Source: Desulfonatronovibrio sp046496945 (GTDB taxonomy: Bacteria > Desulfobacterota > Desulfovibrionia > Desulfovibrionales > Desulfonatronovibrionaceae). From it: DNA of 8,185 nt. Made by a program: the position numbers and the translations under genes. Positions 1 to 5,851 of this stretch are shown in pieces. The stretch is from assembly GCA_046496945.1 (NCBI GenBank), contig JAWOGL010000254.1, positions 1 through 8,185 on the forward strand. Reading direction: 5' to 3'. How positions within the stretch are numbered: the stretch's first letter is position 1; the number at the start of each line of letters is the position of its first letter. Below the pieces are notes generated by a model, which did no database searches, was not told the origin of the DNA, and saw only the letters and a list, made by a program, of their open reading frames with translations.

Positions 1-1
1 T

Positions 2-67
2 GGAATAATCCTGATCACGCTTTATATACCGGTGTTTTTCAGCCGGGGTATTTTGTTTTCCATGTGA
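2..67 (+). CDS. Possible 3' end of a membrane-protein gene (partial)
   Basis: Frame 2 is open from the window edge to a TGA at 65-67 and reads as a hydrophobic segment (GIILITLYIPVFF...) followed by a short tail, as expected for the last membrane helix of an integral membrane protein. The pattern loosely recalls the C-terminus of TRAP-type large permeases, but 21 residues are far too few to assign a family. Frame 1 is also open until a TAA at 73-75, so the reading frame is not certain. If real, it would end 28 bases before the next gene and could share a transcript with it. Confidence 0.25.
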   Translation, partial: GIILITLYIPVFFSRGILFSM

Positions 68-82
68 AATTTTAACCCATAT

Positions 83-89
83 AAAGGAG
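83..89 (+). promoter_or_regulatory. Ribosome binding site of the 89-residue protein
   Basis: AAAGGAG lies 6 bases before the ATG at 96. This is a strong Shine-Dalgarno match that supports both the reality of the small gene and its start. Confidence 0.75.
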
Positions 90-95
90 CTTAGT

Positions 96-365
96 ATGGT
101 CAAGGATGAACTCAAATCAAAAATCAAGAATCTCTTTCCCGAGATAGAAAAGTATGGTCTGGAATTTGACCTGGAAATGGATAAGGAAACAGACGCCTGG
201 CTGGCCCGGTTTAAAAAGGGTGAACATGAGCTGGCTACTCATCTGGAAGAAAAGGATGTGGAAGAATGCCTGGCTGGAAAAAAATGTATTAATCTGGGCA
301 TTCAGCTTGGTCAGTTTATCCGTAATTACTGCGAGGACGGAGAAAACTGCCGGCTGGGCATGTAG
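96..365 (+). CDS. Small conserved-looking protein with two CX5C motifs, unknown function
   Basis: I do not recognise the family. The 89-residue product has no signal peptide or membrane segment, so it is probably cytoplasmic. It is highly charged, with many Lys and Glu residues. Its C-terminal half contains two evenly built cysteine pairs: C58 and C64 (CLAGKKC), and C79 and C85 (CEDGENC), each spaced CX5C. H44 and H49 lie just upstream. Four cysteines in two like pairs could bind a metal or form a redox centre; this is inference. The start is well set by AAAGGAG six bases upstream. A secreted Spy-like protein follows after 91 bases on the same strand, and no terminator is visible between them, so the two may be co-transcribed. 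The overlapping frame at 154-390 is a shadow. Confidence 0.7.
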   Translation: MVKDELKSKIKNLFPEIEKYGLEFDLEMDKETDAWLARFKKGEHELATHLEEKDVEECLAGKKCINLGIQLGQFIRNYCEDGENCRLGM

Positions 366-441
366 GTATTTTACCTTTCAAAGTCCATAACCAGTACTTG
401 TGGTTCATCCAGAAGAAAGATTTCCCATTATGGATAAACTC

Positions 442-450
442 AAGGAGGTG
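442..450 (+). promoter_or_regulatory. Ribosome binding site deciding the start of the Spy-like protein
   Basis: AAGGAGGTG is an almost perfect anti-Shine-Dalgarno complement and lies 6 bases before the ATG at 457. It favours this start over in-frame upstream candidates: GTG at 400 and ATG at 430. Starting at 457 also puts the signal peptide exactly at the N-terminus. Confidence 0.85.
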
Positions 451-456
451 TTAAAA

Positions 457-1113
457 ATGAAAAAAAACAACATTTTAAAACCAGTCCTGTTACTGGCGGC
501 ATTATTTTGTTTCCTGGCTGTTAATGCCGGTATGGCCGAAGCTCAAAGGGGTCAATACCATCGAGGTCAGCAAATGATGGGACAGCGGTATGACCAGGTT
601 CCGGATAATGGTTCAGGCTACTACGGACCAAATATGATGGATCAGGGGTATACTCAGGCTCCTGACAGCGGCTCTGGTTATTATGGTCCAGGCATGATGG
701 GCAGGCAGGGCATGATGGGCCCCGGCATGATGGGACCCGGCATGACCGGTCCGGGCCTTGGCATGATGCCCGGTATGACCATGACTGACTTTCTGAATCT
801 GCCCGGCCTGACCGATAAACAGCGAGAGGATATACGAACTGTAGAAAGAGAAGCCAGACGCGAACACAGGGAAGCATTGCTGGATATGATGGACGCAAGG
901 GATGATTTTGCTGATGCCCTGGCTGCTGACAGGCCGGATCCAGAGCGGATCGCTCAGTTGCATGAAGCCATGAGCCAGAAGCAAAGAGAGATGATAAAGC
1001 TCTCCATTGAGACCAGAAACCGGATTTATGATCTGCTGACGGAAGAACAGCGCGAACAACTGCAAAGTTATCAAAGGGGTTCTTTTGAACAGCCGTATCG
1101 CTGGCCGCGGTGA
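457..1113 (+). CDS. Secreted Met/Gly-rich Spy/CpxP-like (LTxxQ) periplasmic protein
   Basis: The 218-residue product begins with a classic signal peptide: basic n-region, hydrophobic core around residues 9-24, and an AEA site suggesting cleavage after A29. The mature N-terminal part (30-110) is low-complexity. It has two 20-residue tandem repeats (42-61 and 62-81, 14 of 20 identical, each with GSGYYGP and a Met pair), then three five-residue GMMGP-type repeats (85-99) and more Met-Gly-Pro. Residues 111-208 form a charged helical region with LTDKQ (118-122) and LTEEQ (194-198). This is the repeated LTxxQ signature of the Spy/CpxP/ZraP superfamily, whose members are periplasmic chaperones or metal-stress proteins. 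A role in envelope or metal stress is therefore likely. The Met-rich head could bind soft metals such as copper, but that is inference. A strong terminator follows immediately. Confidence 0.85.
   Translation: MKKNNILKPVLLLAALFCFLAVNAGMAEAQRGQYHRGQQMMGQRYDQVPDNGSGYYGPNMMDQGYTQAPDSGSGYYGPGMMGRQGMMGPGMMGPGMTGPGLGMMPGMTMTDFLNLPGLTDKQREDIRTVEREARREHREALLDMMDARDDFADALAADRPDPERIAQLHEAMSQKQREMIKLSIETRNRIYDLLTEEQREQLQSYQRGSFEQPYRWPR
580..699 (+). repeat. In-gene tandem repeat, two 60-bp units
   Basis: Units 580-639 and 640-699 encode 20-residue repeats of the type xQxYxQxPDxGSGYYGPxMM. The DNA copies have diverged more than the peptide, which suggests an old duplication kept under selection at the protein level. 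Confidence 0.75.
709..753 (+). repeat. In-gene tandem repeat, three 15-bp units
   Basis: Units 709-723, 724-738 and 739-753 share the core GGCATGA and encode GMMGP, GMMGP and GMTGP. The first two units differ by one base, so this tract may change length by slippage or unequal recombination. Confidence 0.8.
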
Positions 1114-1148
1114 TCATCATATAACAGCCTGTGGCCGTGACCTGTTTG

Positions 1149-1184
1149 AAACAGCCTGATGTTTTACGTCAGGCTGTTTTTTTT
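1149..1184 (+). terminator. Intrinsic terminator after the Spy-like gene
   Basis: A perfect stem AACAGCCTGA (1150-1159) / TCAGGCTGTT (1169-1178) encloses a short loop and runs into eight T residues (1177-1184). It lies about 35 bases after the stop codon and separates the first gene group from the sensor operon. Confidence 0.93.
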
Positions 1185-1245
1185 GCGGCCAGGAATTAAG
1201 TTTGTCAGGAGACAATCTGTTCTGAAGACACAATCTTCTTCTGGT

Positions 1246-1274
1246 TTGCCTGTTGGTGATAAAAAAGCTATAAA
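1246..1274 (+). promoter_or_regulatory. Candidate sigma70 promoter of the binding-protein/kinase operon
   Basis: TTGCCT (1246-1251) and TATAAA (1269-1274) are separated by 17 bases, matching 4 of 6 and 5 of 6 consensus positions. Transcription would start near 1281, giving a leader of about 45 bases before the ATG at 1325. It sits after the terminator of the previous unit, where a new promoter is needed. Confidence 0.5.
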
Positions 1275-1324
1275 TTTTTTTTGGGGCAGGCTGCGTTATT
1301 TATCTTCAGGCAGGGGGAACTGGT

Positions 1325-2086
1325 ATGACCATAAGAACAGTATTTCAGATATGTGTGCTTGGATTGTTTTTTTTCCTGGCTCCAGGACTTGTCAGTGCTG
1401 AAAAGCCGGTAATCAGCATAAGCACTTCGTATAAAAGTCTGCTTTCCAATCCTCAACAGACCGGGATGCTGGACAGGATAGTAAAGGAAGCGTTTCAGAG
1501 AATCGGCATAAAGGCCGAGATCGTATTTACCCCTACTGAAAAGTCTCTGGTGGACGTCAATGCCGGGCTTCTGGATGGTGAAATCAACAGAATAAGGGGA
1601 ATGGAAAAAAAGTATCCCAATCTGGTCCGGGTTCCAGAACCCAATATGACCATGCATTTTGTGGCTTTTGCCAGCAAGTCCTATCCTGTAGACGGTTGGG
1701 AAAGCCTCAAGGACCTTCATACAGGCATTGTCAGAGGATGGAAAATTCTTGAAGAAAATACCAGGGGTTTTCCTCATGTAACCCTGGTTCCCACCGAAAC
1801 AGAACTGTTTGCCATGCTGGATAAAGGAAGGATTGATGTGGCCCTTTATTCCAAACTTACCGGGTACGAGCATATCAACAGCCGCGGTCTTACGGATATC
1901 CGCCATCTGGAACCTCCTCTGGCCAGCAGAGACATGTTTTTGTACCTGAACGAAAAACACTCCCACCTGGCAGATCAGGTGGCCCAAGCCTTAAAAGAAA
2001 TGAAGCAGGACCGGACTTATGAGCGGATTGTCCGGGAAGCCACTTCTCATTTAATTATCGACAGCAGCAATGGTGAACAAAGATGA
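1325..2086 (+). CDS. Periplasmic solute-binding protein (SBP family 3-like), probable sensor partner of the downstream kinase
   Basis: The 253-residue product has a signal peptide (hydrophobic core about residues 5-20, VSA then E26), so it should be exported to the periplasm. The mature part has the length and texture of a family-3 (amino-acid type) extracellular solute-binding protein. It opens with a beta-strand (PVISIST), then a helix (GMLDRIVKEAFQRIG) and strand IKAEIVF. Later TETELFAMLDKGRIDVALYS (about 160-178) matches the typical 'xxxLxxGxxDa' segment, and the C-terminus has the usual L...V..ALKEMKQD..Y..I helix. The ligand cannot be told from sequence. AGGGGGA at about 1312-1318 serves as the ribosome binding site. 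No transporter permease or ATPase is adjacent. Its stop overlaps the kinase start by ATGA, so I infer that it presents a ligand to that kinase rather than feeding a transporter. It could still serve an ABC system encoded elsewhere. Confidence 0.8.
   Translation: MTIRTVFQICVLGLFFFLAPGLVSAEKPVISISTSYKSLLSNPQQTGMLDRIVKEAFQRIGIKAEIVFTPTEKSLVDVNAGLLDGEINRIRGMEKKYPNLVRVPEPNMTMHFVAFASKSYPVDGWESLKDLHTGIVRGWKILEENTRGFPHVTLVPTETELFAMLDKGRIDVALYSKLTGYEHINSRGLTDIRHLEPPLASRDMFLYLNEKHSHLADQVAQALKEMKQDRTYERIVREATSHLIIDSSNGEQR
2072..2086 (+). promoter_or_regulatory. ATGA translational coupling site
   Basis: The kinase ATG (2083-2085) overlaps the binding-protein TGA (2084-2086). The only Shine-Dalgarno-like sequence is GGTGA at 2072-2076, inside the upstream gene. 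This arrangement suggests that kinase translation depends on ribosomes finishing the binding protein. Confidence 0.7.
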
Positions 2087-3975
2087 TAGTCTGGAAGGAT
2101 TCCAGCACCTGGAGATTTTTTCTTTATACGCTTTTTTGCTTCCTGATTATTGTGGTCCTCATTACTACTGTATACTGGTATTTTTCAAGCAGGCGCGAAC
2201 ACGATCATCTGCAAAGAAACCTGGAACAGATAAATCAAACCTTTATCCCTTTCCTGATATCCAGTCTGTGGGTGACTGATTACGGTGCCGTGCAGGAGCA
2301 GATTGAAGGCCTTGCGTACAGCAGATTCATCGACCGGGTGGAAATTATTGACGATGAAGGTTTGGTCCTGTCAGCCGGAACTAAGGCCAGGGACCATCAT
2401 GAAGTGCTTACCCGGGATCTGACCTACGTGCATAAAGACACACATGTTCAGATAGGTTCATTATCCTTGTTCATCAACAAAACACAGATCACCAAAGCGG
2501 TGCGCGACAGCACCCTGATGGTCCTGGCCATTCAGCTCGGTCTGTCCGTGGTTCTGGCCATGGTTATCGCGGGAGCCTTCCATCTGGTTGTGGGACGGCA
2601 CCTTTTGCGGTTCGCATATTTTCTCAGGGAGGATGATCCTCAAAAGAACCACAGATTATTTACCCTGAAGCGCAGCCATAAAAAACAGGATGAACTGCAG
2701 ATGCTGGTTGATTATTTCAATGCCATGCGCCACAGGATCGGGGAGTATGTGACCGAGATTCAGCAAACCAACAAAAAATTACAACAGGCCAAGGATCAGG
2801 CCGAGGCAGCCAATCATGCCAAGTCTGAGTTCCTGGCCAATATGAGCCATGAGATCCGCACTCCTTTAAACGGAATAACCGGGATGATGGAGATAATCCA
2901 GTCCACTGAACTTGATTCCGAGCAGAAAGAATATGTGGATCTGGCCGTTGAATCAGCAGAAAGACTGACCAGGCTACTTTCTGATATCCTTGATATTTCC
3001 AGGATTGAAGCCGGCAAGCTGGAGATCCGTGAAGAAGAATTCAGCTTAAAGGAATTGTGCGAGTCAGTATCCGGACTTTTTCGGATTACAGCCACCGAGA
3101 AAAAGGTGGATCTGGACTGTTTTGTAGATCCGGATCTGCCGTCAGAACTTATTGGCGACAGCGCCAGAGTGCGCCAGATCCTCTTTAATCTGGTGGGCAA
3201 TGCCCTGAAATATACTGAAGAAGGCCGGGTCGCTTTAAGGATTGAACCTGTTTCCCCGGTCACAGACAACGTTCTGCGTATACTTTTCAGTGTAAAAGAC
3301 ACCGGCGTGGGCATATCCCGGAGTAAACTGAAAAACTTGTTTGATGCGTTTGTGCAGGTGGATGGATCTCTTACCCGTCAGCACCAGGGCGCCGGACTGG
3401 GACTGTCCATTGTAAAAAGGCTTGTTGATTTGATGAACGGCAACATCTTTGTGGAAAGCATGCCTGGAGAGGGCAGTGCCTTTTACGTGGTTCTGCCTTT
3501 TTCCCGGCCTGAGGATGCCCCTTTAGCCAAAGATCCGGAAATTCCGGATTCCTCTGCTTCAGAACCCGGCCTGCGTATTCTGCTGGCCGAGGACGATCCC
3601 TCCAACCAGATTCCCATACAGAAGCTGCTGCAAAGCGCCGGCTATACAGTGGTGGTGGCGGAAGATGGACAGCAGGCCCTTGATTTGCTGGAGGAAAGTG
3701 TTTTCCACTGCGTGCTTATGGATATCCAGATGCCGGTTATGGACGGACTGGAAGCGACCAAAAAGATCAGGGAGCGGGGGATACGAATGGGAGGTTCAGA
3801 AGGAGACATTAACAGTGAGTCCAGGAGAATTCCTGTTATCGCCTTAACCGCCCACGCCATGAGAGGTGACCGGGATAAGTTTATAGAGATGGGTATGGAT
3901 GACTATCTGGCCAAGCCGGTTCAGATGGAGGATCTGGAGCGCATGATTAAAAAATATTGCAGCGTTTCTTCATAG
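2083..3975 (+). CDS. Membrane-bound hybrid sensor histidine kinase (HisKA-HATPase-REC)
   Basis: The 630-residue protein has two membrane helices (about 12-34 and 144-170) enclosing a periplasmic domain of about 110 residues with a SLWVTDYG...DRVEIIDDEG pattern, as in small Cache/PAS-like sensor domains. A cytoplasmic linker, probably HAMP-like, and a coiled coil (about 218-245) lead to HisKA with the phospho-accepting H256 in SHEIRTPLNG. The ATPase domain shows the N box (NLVGNALKY, N369 and N373), G1 DTGVG (406-410), an F-box region (LFDAFVQVD) and G2 GAGLGLS (436-442). A C-terminal receiver follows with acidic pocket E503-D505, phospho-acceptor D547 in MDIQMP, T589 and K611. All catalytic residues are present, so it should be active. 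The receiver carries a Gly/Ser-rich insertion at about 567-582 before the IPVIALTA strand. There is no HPt or DNA-binding output domain, so phosphate presumably passes to an HPt or regulator elsewhere, or the receiver modulates the kinase. The signal is probably the upstream periplasmic binding protein. Confidence 0.93.
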   Translation: MIVWKDSSTWRFFLYTLFCFLIIVVLITTVYWYFSSRREHDHLQRNLEQINQTFIPFLISSLWVTDYGAVQEQIEGLAYSRFIDRVEIIDDEGLVLSAGTKARDHHEVLTRDLTYVHKDTHVQIGSLSLFINKTQITKAVRDSTLMVLAIQLGLSVVLAMVIAGAFHLVVGRHLLRFAYFLREDDPQKNHRLFTLKRSHKKQDELQMLVDYFNAMRHRIGEYVTEIQQTNKKLQQAKDQAEAANHAKSEFLANMSHEIRTPLNGITGMMEIIQSTELDSEQKEYVDLAVESAERLTRLLSDILDISRIEAGKLEIREEEFSLKELCESVSGLFRITATEKKVDLDCFVDPDLPSELIGDSARVRQILFNLVGNALKYTEEGRVALRIEPVSPVTDNVLRILFSVKDTGVGISRSKLKNLFDAFVQVDGSLTRQHQGAGLGLSIVKRLVDLMNGNIFVESMPGEGSAFYVVLPFSRPEDAPLAKDPEIPDSSASEPGLRILLAEDDPSNQIPIQKLLQSAGYTVVVAEDGQQALDLLEESVFHCVLMDIQMPVMDGLEATKKIRERGIRMGGSEGDINSESRRIPVIALTAHAMRGDRDKFIEMGMDDYLAKPVQMEDLERMIKKYCSVSS

Positions 3976-4056
3976 CCCGGTAGCCCGGGGCAGGTCTCTG
4001 AATTTACGAGGTAGAGCTGTTAAGCATGATTACAGGGAGGATTGTTTTTAAATACT

Positions 4057-4078
4057 TTTGCATCACAGTTTGCATCAC
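4057..4078. repeat. Pair of 10-bp direct repeats TTTGCATCAC beyond the tRNA-Pro 3' end
   Basis: TTTGCATCAC occurs at 4057-4066 and again at 4069-4078, a period of 12. The pair lies about 57 bases beyond the 3' end of tRNA-Pro and just past its terminator. Paired short repeats near a tRNA 3' end can be integrase arm sites or remains of an integrated element, but no integrase gene is visible. The identity as a repeat is certain; the role is not. Confidence 0.6.
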
Positions 4079-4092
4079 GGGGATTTTTGCAT

Positions 4093-4126
4093 AAAAAAAG
4101 GGTTACGAAATTAATCGTAACCCTTT
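4093..4126 (-). terminator. Intrinsic terminator of tRNA-Pro, possibly bidirectional
   Basis: A perfect 12-bp stem, AAAGGGTTACGA (4097-4108) with TCGTAACCCTTT (4115-4126), closes a 6-base loop. On the - strand it runs into a T tract (complement of A residues 4093-4099). It lies 8 bases after the tRNA CCA end. On the + strand the stem is followed only by TTT and a broken T-rich stretch. It may still stop transcripts from the kinase operon, which has no other clear terminator. Confidence 0.92.
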
Positions 4127-4134
4127 GAAATTTA

Positions 4135-4211
4135 TGGTCGGGAAGACTGGATTTGAACCAGCGGCCCCCTGCTCCCAAGGCAGGTGCGCTACCAAGCTGC
4201 GCCACTTCCCG
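4135..4211 (-). tRNA. tRNA-Pro (anticodon TGG)
   Basis: Read on the - strand this is a complete 77-nt cloverleaf with encoded CCA. The acceptor stem CGGGAAG pairs with CTTCCCG, followed by discriminator A. The D-arm stem is GCGC/GCGC. The anticodon stem CCTGC/GCAGG encloses the loop CTTGGGA, giving anticodon TGG at 4175-4177. The T arm is CTGG-TTCAAAT-CCAG. The UGG anticodon can read all or most CCN proline codons through wobble. The gene stands alone with its own promoter and terminator. The open frames that cross it on both strands are shadows. Confidence 0.97.
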
Positions 4212-4224
4212 CAAAGAAAGACTT

Positions 4225-4252
4225 CTTATATTCAAAGTGCAGGGATTGTCAA
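4225..4252 (-). promoter_or_regulatory. Strong sigma70 promoter of tRNA-Pro
   Basis: On the - strand a perfect TTGACA (4252-4247) is followed after 16 bases by TATAAG (4230-4225), 5 of 6 to consensus. Transcription would begin about 6 bases before the mature tRNA 5' end, a usual leader for a tRNA gene. Confidence 0.8.
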
Positions 4253-4368
4253 TGTTAAGTTGCAAGTTTTGGTATCCGGCTGCCATATTTCCCAGACTGC
4301 TCCACGAGGGGCTTGCCAGGACAAAGAGGTAAAAAAACGTAACTATTCAGCAAGATCGAATAAGAAAA

Positions 4369-4452
4369 CCTGGACCCCGGATCTGGTCCGGGGTGACGGT
4401 TAAAGCAGGCAGTTGCCTTTTTCCGTCATTCCGGCGAAAGCCGGAATCCAGG
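4369..4452. repeat. Pair of extragenic palindromic repeats in inverted orientation
   Basis: Copy 1 (4369-4399) and the reverse complement of copy 2 (4423-4452) share the frame CCTGGA-xxCCGG-loop-CCGGxx-TGACGG. Each copy is itself a hairpin (ACCCCGGA/TCCGGGGT and TTCCGGC/GCCGGAA), with compensating changes on both stem sides. The pair flanks 23 bases. The consensus resembles the CGTCATTCC...GGAATCCAGG type of interspersed repeats found between genes in many bacteria, sometimes spread by REP-associated transposases. It lies downstream of the SuhB-family gene and could help end or stabilise that transcript. Confidence 0.75.
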
Positions 4453-4508
4453 GTGGCTGAATGGACGTATGCCGTATGTGGTGAATAGTTACAAAATAAC
4501 GGTAAATA

Positions 4509-5297
4509 TTAATCGTCCCCGGTTAAAATCCCGGTCAGCTGCTGGTGGATATGTCCATTGGAACCTAATATTTCCCGCATACCCGGCCTGTACAGGCTGC
4601 CGTCAAAGGTAGTTACTTTCCCTCCGGCTTCTTTTATCAGGCATACTCCTGCTGCAGTTTCCCACGGCTTGAGTCCCAGTTCATAAAAACCGTCAAAACG
4701 GCCGGCCGCGGTATAGGCCAGGTCAGTGGCGGCGGAACCGCATCTGCGTACTCCCCTGGTATTGACCAGGGCTTTTCGCATGTTGGTGATGATATTGTCG
4801 ATATCCTTGAGCAGGGAATAGGGGAAGCCAGTGGCGATTAAAGCCGGTTTAAGGGTTTCAGTTTTTGAGACACTGATGTTATTATTATTGCAATGAGCTC
4901 CATAGCCTTTGGCTGCCCAGAACATTTCGTCCAGAATGGGCAGATAGATTATCCCCAGGTCCACGTCTGATCCGGTCCAAAGCCCCACTGAAACAGCTAC
5001 AAAAGGTATTTTATGGGCAAAATTGGTAGTTCCGTCCAGGGGATCGATTATCCAGGTCGGGCCTTGTGCCAGGGTTGTTTCAGATGCAGATTCCTCAGCC
5101 AGGAAGTCGGCTTCCGGCAGGATCGCTCCCAGTGATTTTTTCAGTTCTTCTTCCACAGCCACATCCGTGTCTGTAACCAGGTCGATGGGGCCTTTATAGC
5201 GGATGTTTCTGGGCTTGTCCCAGGCCGAGATAATGAGTTTGCCCGCCTGGCGTATCGCCTGGACAGCATCATTGATAAATTTGTCGGTCATGTTCAT
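4509..5297 (-). CDS. suhB: Inositol-1-monophosphatase family protein (SuhB-like)
   Basis: The 262-residue product has the full length of the family, Mg-dependent phosphatases that act on inositol monophosphates and related sugar phosphates. In E. coli, SuhB also joins the rRNA antitermination complex. Visible motifs are DLVTDTD (39-45), the metal-binding AEES with E68 and E69, the signature DPLDGTTNF (85-93) with D85 and D88, and PWETAAG (211-217) followed by KEAGG. The last motif is usually WDxAAG; here E213 replaces the family's catalytic metal-ligand aspartate, a conservative but notable change. Start: GGAG at 5306-5303 is 5 bases from the first ATG (5297) and 11 from a second ATG two codons later (5291), so either may be used. 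The PIN toxin gene lies 134 bases upstream on the same strand. Whether the true substrate is inositol phosphate cannot be told; the symbol is a family assignment. Confidence 0.9.
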   Translation of the reverse strand: MNMTDKFINDAVQAIRQAGKLIISAWDKPRNIRYKGPIDLVTDTDVAVEEELKKSLGAILPEADFLAEESASETTLAQGPTWIIDPLDGTTNFAHKIPFVAVSVGLWTGSDVDLGIIYLPILDEMFWAAKGYGAHCNNNNISVSKTETLKPALIATGFPYSLLKDIDNIITNMRKALVNTRGVRRCGSAATDLAYTAAGRFDGFYELGLKPWETAAGVCLIKEAGGKVTTFDGSLYRPGMREILGSNGHIHQQLTGILTGDD

Positions 5298-5431
5298 ATC
5301 TGCTCCAAAGAAGTTTTGTCACTAAATTACATGAAAATATGCTAAAAAATAAGGGAACTATTAATGTGTGAGAGCTTTTAACGGTAGCAGGCCAGCCTGT
5401 AATATTTTTCTCTTGAAATTTGAAGTCTGGT

Positions 5432-5848
5432 TTAAGGATTGAAAAAGTGATGAAAATTATTTTTTGAAAGATACCTGATTAATTTTTTGTCACCAGTCCA
5501 GAACAGGCCGTCAAGGTGAATTGTCAGAGCAATGTGAGGAGCGTCAGCCGGGTCAATGTCTTCGCAGAGGTTGTAGGCTTGTTGTCTGATTTGTTGAGGA
5601 ATCAGACTTTCCTTGCAAAGGTTTATGTTTTTAAGAATGGTATATAGCCATCTAATTATCTTGTCTTCATCAAGTTTGCTTGCTGACGATATTTTTTCCT
5701 TATGCTTAAACAATTCAATGAAGACTGATTCGCAAATATAAAAAGAGTGCTCTGACTTGAGGATGGTTCTTGAGAAGGAGCTGTTTTCACTAAGCAGTGC
5801 GGAAAAAATGATATTAGTGTCAACTATAACTCTGCTGCTGTTGGGCAT
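5432..5848 (-). CDS. PIN-domain toxin (putative ribonuclease of a type II toxin-antitoxin pair)
   Basis: The 138-residue product fills a whole PIN domain, a Mg-dependent RNase fold used by many type II toxins. The conserved acidic residues are in place: D10 in the first strand (VIVDTNIIFSALL), E45 in FIEL, D102 within DIDPADAPHIALT (with D97 and D99 nearby) and D120 in WTGDKKL. The site therefore looks intact. It resembles the 'PIN family, putative toxin component' group more than VapC proper; the target RNA is unknown. Only 3 bases separate the antitoxin stop from its ATG and no good Shine-Dalgarno is seen, so translation is probably coupled to the antitoxin. Base composition is visibly more AT-rich than the flanking suhB and prfC genes, suggesting acquisition by transfer. 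Confidence 0.85.
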   Translation of the reverse strand: MPNSSRVIVDTNIIFSALLSENSSFSRTILKSEHSFYICESVFIELFKHKEKISSASKLDEDKIIRWLYTILKNINLCKESLIPQQIRQQAYNLCEDIDPADAPHIALTIHLDGLFWTGDKKLIRYLSKNNFHHFFNP

Positions 5849-5851
5849 ATG

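Noticed and set aside
521..1120. Long - strand frames opposite the Spy-like gene (521-1120 and 613-1074)
   Set aside because: They mirror the repetitive Met/Gly codons of the real gene, giving His/Ser/Cys-rich text with no ribosome site or domain.
1268..1987. 239-codon - strand frame opposite the binding-protein gene
   Set aside because: The + strand frame has a signal peptide, family features, a ribosome site and coupling to the kinase; the - strand frame has none and is a shadow.
3976..3989. CCCGG-TAGC-CCGGG hairpin right after the kinase stop codon
   Set aside because: The stem is only 5 bp and no T tract follows, so it is not a credible terminator. The tRNA-Pro terminator may do the job from both sides.
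4020..4403. Open frames on both strands across the tRNA region (- 4020-4286 and + 4125-4403)
   Set aside because: Both run through the tRNA and repeats, lack ribosome sites and show no family resemblance; they are chance frames.
5388..5399. CAGGCCAGCCTG palindromic stretch between the PIN toxin gene and the suhB-like gene
   Set aside because: The stem would need an impossibly small loop and no T tract follows; not a terminator, and too short to call an operator.
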